Shown piece after piece: positions 62,576-64,000 of a DNA stretch of 64,000 nt (within the stretch, counting starts at the first letter, position 1; the number at the start of each line of letters is the position of its first letter). A model generated the notes under the pieces. The model saw only the letters and a program-made list of their open reading frames with translations. It searched no databases and had not been told where the DNA came from. A program made the translations under genes and the position numbers. This DNA is from Aplysia californica (taxonomy: Eukaryota; Mollusca; Gastropoda; Aplysiida; Aplysiidae): NCBI RefSeq assembly GCF_000002075.1, contig NW_004797286.1, positions 2,296,566-2,360,565 on the forward strand. The letters are read 5' to 3'.

Positions 62576-63332
62576 ATAGACAGGCCACATCTTGTAGCAT
62601 GATCTTTCTAAACACTCCAGCTGCTCCATTCTTTCAGGCTGATGTTCTTGAAAATCACTCGGGCTTTGGCAATTTGTGGTTTTCTGAAACAACTCTCTGA
62701 TCCATCCTTTTACTGGTCTAGGAAGTTTTTCTTACTTTGGATATTAATACTTGGAATAGGTAACTTTATAATCGTTCCACGAAATATTAAGGCTACTATA
62801 TACTATATATATAGGAAAAAACTTAGTGCTCAAATCAAGTTGATTTTTTAACCTGTGAAAGTGCTCAAAACGAGCAGTCTCTTTAGGGCGCTCAAACAAA
62901 GCGAGTTGAGCTTTCTATGTCAAAATGGGATGAAAGGGATCTGGGATGAAAGGCATCTTTCAAATGAAACATCAAAATGTAAGGAATGGTATGTGTAAGT
63001 ATGATACTTTGTATAACTGTGCACTTTTGAATGCTGTTTGTAATGTCTAAATTCCTAATTCAGTTTGTTCAAGATATCTGACCTGAGTGTGGCCCGCCCC
63101 ATTAGAGTGTCAGGAACTTAGGGCCGAAAGTCTTGCTTGAAGGGGGTTCTTCCTCTGAAGATCTCCTGCTGTTCGCTCGCCCCACAAGTTTTCTCTCTCG
63201 TGACTGTGTATTTATTTATAGTTATGTATTTTTGTTGAACTACAGGATTGCATTGTAGTACAACACTAGAATTTGTATGGCTCAATCCATGATGTATTTG
63301 TGTGCATGTGTGATGAGAGAGAAGGTGTGTAT

Positions 63333-63410
<78 letters not shown>

Positions 63411-63425
63411 ATGATTAAGTGTGTG

Positions 63426-63456
<31 letters not shown>

Positions 63457-64000
63457 TTTGTGTTCGTATGCCCCATTTCTTCAGTCTGTGAATATGACTA
63501 AATATTATTTTTTTCAGTTATGGGTACTTGTATTTGGTTTTATGTAAAGCTTCTAGAGCTGTGTTCACAGAGGAGTAGGCTCTACAAAAATGATCTACAT
63601 TGTTACCTGTTCCATCAATCTTTCTGAGATGCAATACTTGTTCCATGGTATGTAAATATAATATCTCATATTTATAGATTCTGTCTTACACGATGTCACT
63701 CCTGGCAAGATCTCAGTGAAGAGTGGTTGTTGTCACTAGACTAACTAAATGTCATTTGCTACACATATTTTGTAGGCATTACAAATAAGTTTATGATAAT
63801 ATACATTGAAAGTAGGAGTGTAAGAAATTAAGACTTTTAGCTCCATTTTATGAGTTTGATGAAAGCATTTTGTGTTTGCTAATATTACATTCACATCTGC
63901 TTGTATGTTGTTTCCAAAACAGCTACTGTGATTTATTGTTACTGGAATTGTTTTAATGAGGAAAAGTGCATGTAGGCCTACTAGATTTTCATGGCCTTTA
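62576..64000. other. intergenic flank
   Basis: Contains a long GT microsatellite (63335-63460) and nothing else that I can name. Confidence 0.5.
63335..63460. repeat. GT microsatellite
   Basis: Two (GT)n blocks separated by TTTATGATTAAG. Confidence 0.97.

Overview
This is animal nuclear DNA, AT-rich, with GT-AG introns of 0.1-5 kb, long dinucleotide microsatellites and many SINEs and short terminal-inverted-repeat elements. The proteins and tRNA-headed SINEs fit a lophotrochozoan, most likely a gastropod mollusc. That placement is inference from style; no species is identified.

Three host genes lie on the + strand. (1) Positions 1502-21425 carry 20 coding exons of a conventional kinesin heavy chain (KIF5). 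The window enters it just before the P-loop, so about 70 N-terminal residues lie upstream. It runs to its natural stop and has a probable 3'UTR intron and a long, repeat-free 3'UTR. (2) Positions 33020-42439 carry a complete eight-exon gene for a 355-residue coiled-coil protein resembling CCDC89. (3) Positions 49413-61752 carry a complete five-exon CIAO2A/FAM96A-like gene (143 residues), a cytosolic Fe-S protein assembly factor. The three genes have no obvious functional link.

The rest is mobile and repetitive DNA. The best-defined element is a 3,633-bp Mutator-like (MULE) transposon at 49499-53131. It sits 16 bp inside intron 1 of the CIAO2A-like gene and is flanked by a perfect 9-bp target duplication. 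Its TIRs are built of 37-bp tandem repeats. Its decayed transposase has a FAR1/ZSWIM3-like N-terminus, part of the DDE domain, an in-frame 42-bp minisatellite, AT-hook-like motifs and a C-terminal PHD finger. Other elements are: a 1.7-kb element with perfect 31-bp TIRs (57014-58711); four copies of a ~420-bp MITE; several pogo-like TA-flanked elements, one holding a copied piece of the CCDC89-like exon 5/intron 5 junction; LINE reverse-transcriptase remnants (30025-31515 and 36345-36640); and at least five SINE families. One SINE family ends in a short hairpin whose two arms vary together between subfamilies.

Layout: 1-1501 upstream intron of KIF5 with CA-rich repeats; 1502-21425 KIF5 coding exons; 22472 to about 25980 probable KIF5 3'UTR; 26036-32300 intergenic SINE/LINE/microsatellite mix; 33020-42439 CCDC89-like gene; 42440-47040 possible long 3'UTR containing a MITE and a pogo-like element; 47041-49412 intergenic; 49413-61752 CIAO2A-like gene holding the MULE and the 31-bp-TIR element; 61753-64000 its 3'UTR and flank with a GT microsatellite. 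I saw no rRNA, functional tRNA, CRISPR or virus-derived element.
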